Assembly: GCA_958496175.1 (NCBI GenBank)
Contig: OY292279.1
Location: forward strand, 13,640,001-13,704,000
From: Sisyra terminalis
Taxonomy: Eukaryota; Arthropoda; Insecta; Neuroptera; Sisyridae
DNA length: 64,000 nt
Direction of reading: 5' to 3'
Notes under the pieces: model-generated
Seen by the model: the letters and a program-made list of their open reading frames with translations, nothing else
Databases searched by the model: none
What the model was told of the DNA's origin: nothing
Translations under genes and position numbers: made by a program
Shown here: in pieces, positions 60,545-64,000 of the stretch
How positions within the stretch are numbered: the first letter of the stretch is position 1
How the letters are laid out: every line of letters begins with the position of its first letter

Positions 60545-61275
60545 AACCTATAGACATCCAATCGCTATTTACTGGTTTATAAGTTATTTTAAAGTTCTAC
60601 TTAAGGAATTTTATGATTAGTATGATTAGCTAATATGTAAAAGACTAAAAACTATTTATTTTTCCAAAATTTATATGAAAATAGTTAGACAAACAAATAT
60701 CTTTTGTTTGTTCTTCAAGTTTCATAGGATAATAACGCAGAGTTGTTACCAAAAACAAGTTCAATATTTATTCAAATTCAGGAAAAATTCACTGTCGCAA
60801 AATGAGCTTTTTAAGTTCAAATTCAATAATTTTAGTTTTCTAACTCGTACCATTCAAAAATGATATAAATTTTATCCAATCAGATGTTAACTGAGGAAGT
60901 GGTACCAATTCCAAACCAGAAAATCGAAGAGGTGTCAATCTAGGTGGATCAACCAAGTACCCAAAAATTCCCAAGAATTGTCAATGGAAAAAACTATACA
61001 ACATGATAATGCAAGACTTTTTACTCAAGAAAAAGTCTAGAAAAAATAATAAATTAAGAATGCGTTTACCGAATTTGCGAATTACCTTATCCACAATAAT
61101 CGTCCAAAGCTGACCCATCGGTTGTTCAAATGATGTTCAAAAAATAATTTACAGAAATGTTACTTTGTAATCAATTGGTTTTTAATAATTTAGCATTAAG
61201 ATTTGGCACATTAGATGTCAAATGGTTGATGGTATTGAAATTGATTGAAAAACTTGTGACCAAATTTTATAATTA
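60545..61275 (+). mobile_element. decayed mariner copy
   Basis: The plus strand from 60983 reads MEKTIQHDNARLFTQEKV before a stop, retaining the HDNAR block with its catalytic Asp, unlike the copy at 1860-2775. Upstream blocks (ACCTATAG, AAGTTATTTTAAAGT, TTTTATGATTAG, CGCAGAGTTGTTACCAAAAA) match that copy in order, and the 3' part retains AATTTAGCATTAAGATTTGG and GATGTCAAA. Multiple stops and frameshifts. Confidence 0.7.
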
Positions 61276-62599
61276 AATTCACAATCTTTTCCCGGTTTTA
61301 TCTGATGAAAGATTTAGTTTCCCGAGTGGTTGAACACCTTCATCTAGAGTCTTTTCTTAGCTAAGTTCTTAAACTAGTCCAGTGTTTATTGAGCCTTTCC
61401 GGTTTTTTTTTATTCATCAAGTGGGGTTCTTTTTCCTCCTAAAATGTGGCCCATTAATATTCGGTATCTTCTTGTCTTGCTAGTTTTTTTTTTCTAATTT
61501 GAATTGTTTAATTCAACGTTTGGAATTCAATTTTTTCATTAGTTTTCTCCACTTTTCTCTTGTAACATATTTCAATGCCCTCTTATTGAGAATCCTGAGT
61601 TTTTGATCCATATAATGTTTTACTCTACACATAGTACGATTGCTTCTGGAGTTTTGTTTGTAATTTTCCGGTAAAAAGACTTTTCTTGTTTCTAAATGAA
61701 ATTTTTGTCATGGCAAGTAGTGAATTTTTTGTAGAAGCATTAAAAAATTGGCGTTCAAAGACTTTTTCACATTAATAAAAATATATTAAACATCTTGAGT
61801 TAAAGGTAAATAATTAATCAGCAATTACAGGTACTAATAAATTAGTAGACCACATAATTGTCTATAATATTTTTATTTAGCAAAGTTTACACCAATAAAT
61901 TTTATATTGCTATTTTGGTCTTTTCAAGAGCCAATTTATCAATCTTGATGCTTCTTTTTCAATAGTTTAAACCAACAACTATCAGCTCGTCAGCGACGGT
62001 ATTGTATTATATATTTTCTCTTTTATAGTAGGTTTGAATGTTAAATTTCTTCTTTCAACGTTACTTATCCCTGATAAGGTCCATATTGTAAGTTTTGTGT
62101 TTCTTTTGTTTAAAATATTTGCAATAACAATTCTTCTTCTTTCTTTTCTCTTGAGTTATTCCAATGGATTTACATGATACGTTCAATACATGTCCATGTT
62201 TTTTCTAGGTGTAATCTTTAAGTAATATTTTTTCTTTTTCTTACTCAATCCCTGATCATTGATCATATTCTTTTTCAATATTTTATAAAACTGTAGATTT
62301 CCTCAAATATTTGCTAAAAAGAGCTAATATTGTAAGTATTCACATGGGTTTTCCATCCTATATTGTCCTATCCATCCTATGTCGCAATAAAAACTGTTTG
62401 TTGTGTTGCGTATACATTAATGTTTTAAATAAACTGTTGAAATTATACCTCTTTTGAGTATAGTGTACCTTTAACAATAGAATTATATAATTCATGTTTG
62501 ATAACTCCACGATAAGAAATATTTAAACACAAACATAAAAATTACACGAATAAAATAGAGAAACGTGGTGAGGAGAAATAAAATAATTTTGATGGCATG
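61276..62599. other. AT-rich intergenic sequence, nothing recognised
   Basis: T-rich on the plus strand. No coding or structural element noticed. Confidence 0.35.
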
Positions 62600-62870
62600 T
62601 TTTCGTTTAATTTCCTCTCTTTATGTTTTTTAAGGTATAGTCGAATGTTGAAAAATTGTAGACAATTTTATTGTTCTTTCTGTGTGATGTTGAATGTGGA
62701 AACGAACGAGGATGGGAAATTACAATCCAATGATAAATGATAGTTGCGTTGCATTTTCCTTGCAGCAAACTGTGAAAAAAAACAGTTCGACATGTCGATG
62801 ACATTTATGATTTCTGTGTGTGATAAGAGTTTTGGGAAATCATAGACATTTCGCCTGGTACAATCATTTC
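62600..62870. other. mixed-composition patch
   Basis: A 65-codon minus-strand frame (62607-62804) and TTTCCTTGCAG acceptor-like sequence on the plus strand (about 62755-62765) occur here, but neither a family nor a matching donor is seen. Possibly regulatory. Confidence 0.2.
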
Positions 62871-62924
62871 AGCCGCACCAATTTCACAACTAGCCATATC
62901 AGTTGGGTTGGAAACATAGGCGCC

Positions 62925-63994
62925 AGCATATATGGATAAAAGTGGGTACTTTTGTTCCTCCATAATTCAAAAATTGCGAATGGAGAAATTGGTCCTTGGA
63001 TTTTTAGGCTACGAAGTTTGAAAAATGGTTATCTTACCTTTGGATGTTAAGTGCATGAAAAAAACTTTAATAACTTAGGCTTTTATATCTTAGTTTTTGG
63101 TCTTTTGGTAATATCCTACTTTATTATTAATACCATAATACAGAAAACTAGAAGGATATAGAAATACAAGGATTCGAACCTCTTCTTCTTTTTCTTCTGG
63201 CTCTACAGCCCTTTATGAGTTTTAGCCTGCTTAACAACACTTCGCCATGTTTCCCGATCCGGTGCCTTCGTTTTCCAGCCTTGCAAACTCATTTTTTTTA
63301 AATTAGCTTCAACTTCTTCCCTCCATCGTTTACGAGGTCGTCCCTAGACCCGTCTGCCGGTCATGGAAGCATCTAAAATCCTTTTTAGCGTCCTTGAGCC
63401 AACCATTCTTTCCACGTGATTCTTTCTGATTTTGCAAATCTTACGATATCCTTTTCTTTTAGTATTATATCGATTTCAAAGTTCGCTCTTATGAGCCAAA
63501 TTCCTTTTTCACAGACGGATTCAAAGATGTTTAGGGTTTAAACCGACTGTCAGAAAAAGGACATGGAATACTGTAATTTGAAGGACTTAGCCAAGAATTG
63601 GCATCGTGTTAAAGAAGATCTCAACCAAATGGGAAACTGGGATACTATTGTTTCTGAAATCTAAACAATGTTTCAAAAGAGCTTTATTTATAGGCGCTAA
63701 TTAATACTTATTGCTAGACTAACTTTTTGTCATCAATTATAGTAGTAAGCATCTCCAGAAGATGAAACTCTTGCTTCTTGCTATCTAACTCAAATCAAAG
63801 TTATTTTTCTGAAAACTTTGTTTTCCCGGAAATTATTAATGTAAAATAATGAAGTCGAATCATTATTCATTACGTACGTAATCAGTACCTGCTTAAATTT
63901 GATCACTTTCTGTAAATGCCAAACGCAATCTTGAAAAAAATGGTTTTCCCCTGGAAAAACTGTGCCTCCTGCAAAAGTTTCTACTGACGCCTAT
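62925..63994. mobile_element. possible TIR element interrupted by a LINE fragment
   Basis: Left end CATAGGCGCCAGCA (from about 62925) and right end TGACGCCTATG (ending about 63994) are imperfect inverted repeats, with GTTGG just outside each. The interior holds the LINE scrap at 63203-63475. Superfamily not identified, and the right flank is cut by the window edge. Confidence 0.35.
63203..63475 (-). mobile_element. LINE ORF C-terminus (RTE-like), decayed
   Basis: The minus strand encodes HVERMVGSRTLKRILDASM, then TGRRV, a TAG at 63344-63346, GRPRKRWREEVEANLKK, and finally GWKTKAPDRETWRSVVKQA ending at TAG 63203-63205. This is the conserved basic C-terminus of the LINE reverse-transcriptase proteins abundant in insects. 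Upstream, DIVRFAKSER in another frame indicates a frameshift near 63425. An AGAAGAAAAAGAAGA-type tail follows the stop, typical of these elements' 3' ends. Confidence 0.8.
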
Positions 63995-64000
63995 GGTTGG

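Noticed and set aside
61320..61380. Fifth hammerhead-like motif from a CTGATGA string
   Set aside because: No GAAAC box or stem follows the CTGATGA.
63160..63190. tRNA-like B-box GGTTCGAATCC on the minus strand
   Set aside because: No A-box at the right distance; it directly follows the LINE 3' tail.
1..64000. CRISPR array, prokaryotic operon, ribosome binding sites, rRNA
   Set aside because: The sequence is eukaryotic (spliced Hox exon, retroelements); no regularly spaced direct repeats or rRNA-like sequence seen.

Overview
The window is AT-rich (by eye roughly 70% A+T) eukaryotic DNA with almost no open coding sequence. One coding exon identifies it. On the minus strand at 16540-17104 lies the N-terminal exon of the Hox2 gene proboscipedia (pb; maxillopedia/mxp in beetles). 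It has the SQPSMAEF block, a Pro/Gly/Ala-rich linker and the YPWM hexapeptide followed by the pb-type basic stretch, and it ends at a strong phase-1 splice donor. The organism is therefore an insect. The unbroken long introns and spacing would suit a beetle or another insect with an intact Hox cluster, but the order is inference.

Layout. Positions 1-16539 are the start of the long pb intron downstream of that exon; the homeodomain exons must lie to the left, because none is visible here. Positions 17105-17650 hold the probable 5' UTR and a TATA-containing promoter of pb. From about 17.65 kb to 64 kb is intergenic DNA on the 5' side of pb, where other insects carry zen/Hox3; no zen homeobox is visible. 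Both parts contain islands of 200-800 bp that are clearly less AT-rich than their surroundings, with TTTAT-type Hox/Caudal, TAAT and octamer motifs but no sustained reading frame. I read these as candidate cis-regulatory elements: about 0.8, 10.1-10.6, 14.0-15.3, 22.1-22.5, 25.7-26.3, 28.8-29.5, 32.2-32.8, 36.9-38.0, 41.0-41.3, 45.0-46.3, 55.6-56.4 and 59.6-60.0 kb.

The rest is AT-rich filler with many old mobile-element remnants: two decayed mariner copies, a Tc1-like element with visible terminal repeats, a Penelope-like GIY-YIG endonuclease fragment, a Jockey-type LINE 3' end, a second LINE C-terminus of RTE-like type, tRNA-derived SINEs, two hAT-like and several foldback MITEs, and tandem and inverted duplications. 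A small poly(A) retro-insertion with a 10-bp target duplication sits at 34.3 kb. Insect Hox clusters are often described as poor in such insertions, so this load deserves attention.

The most unusual signal is a set of hammerhead-ribozyme-like motifs (41574-41610, 44146-44181, 44281-44315, 54299-54335) inside or beside inverted repeats. Each has a CUGANGA box, a stem whose two sides change together between copies, a GAAAC box (altered in one copy) and a GUC. They resemble the hammerheads known from terminal repeats of Penelope-like retroelements, and a Penelope-like coding fragment is present at 24.2-24.5 kb. All assignments rest on reading the sequence by eye; no database search was made.
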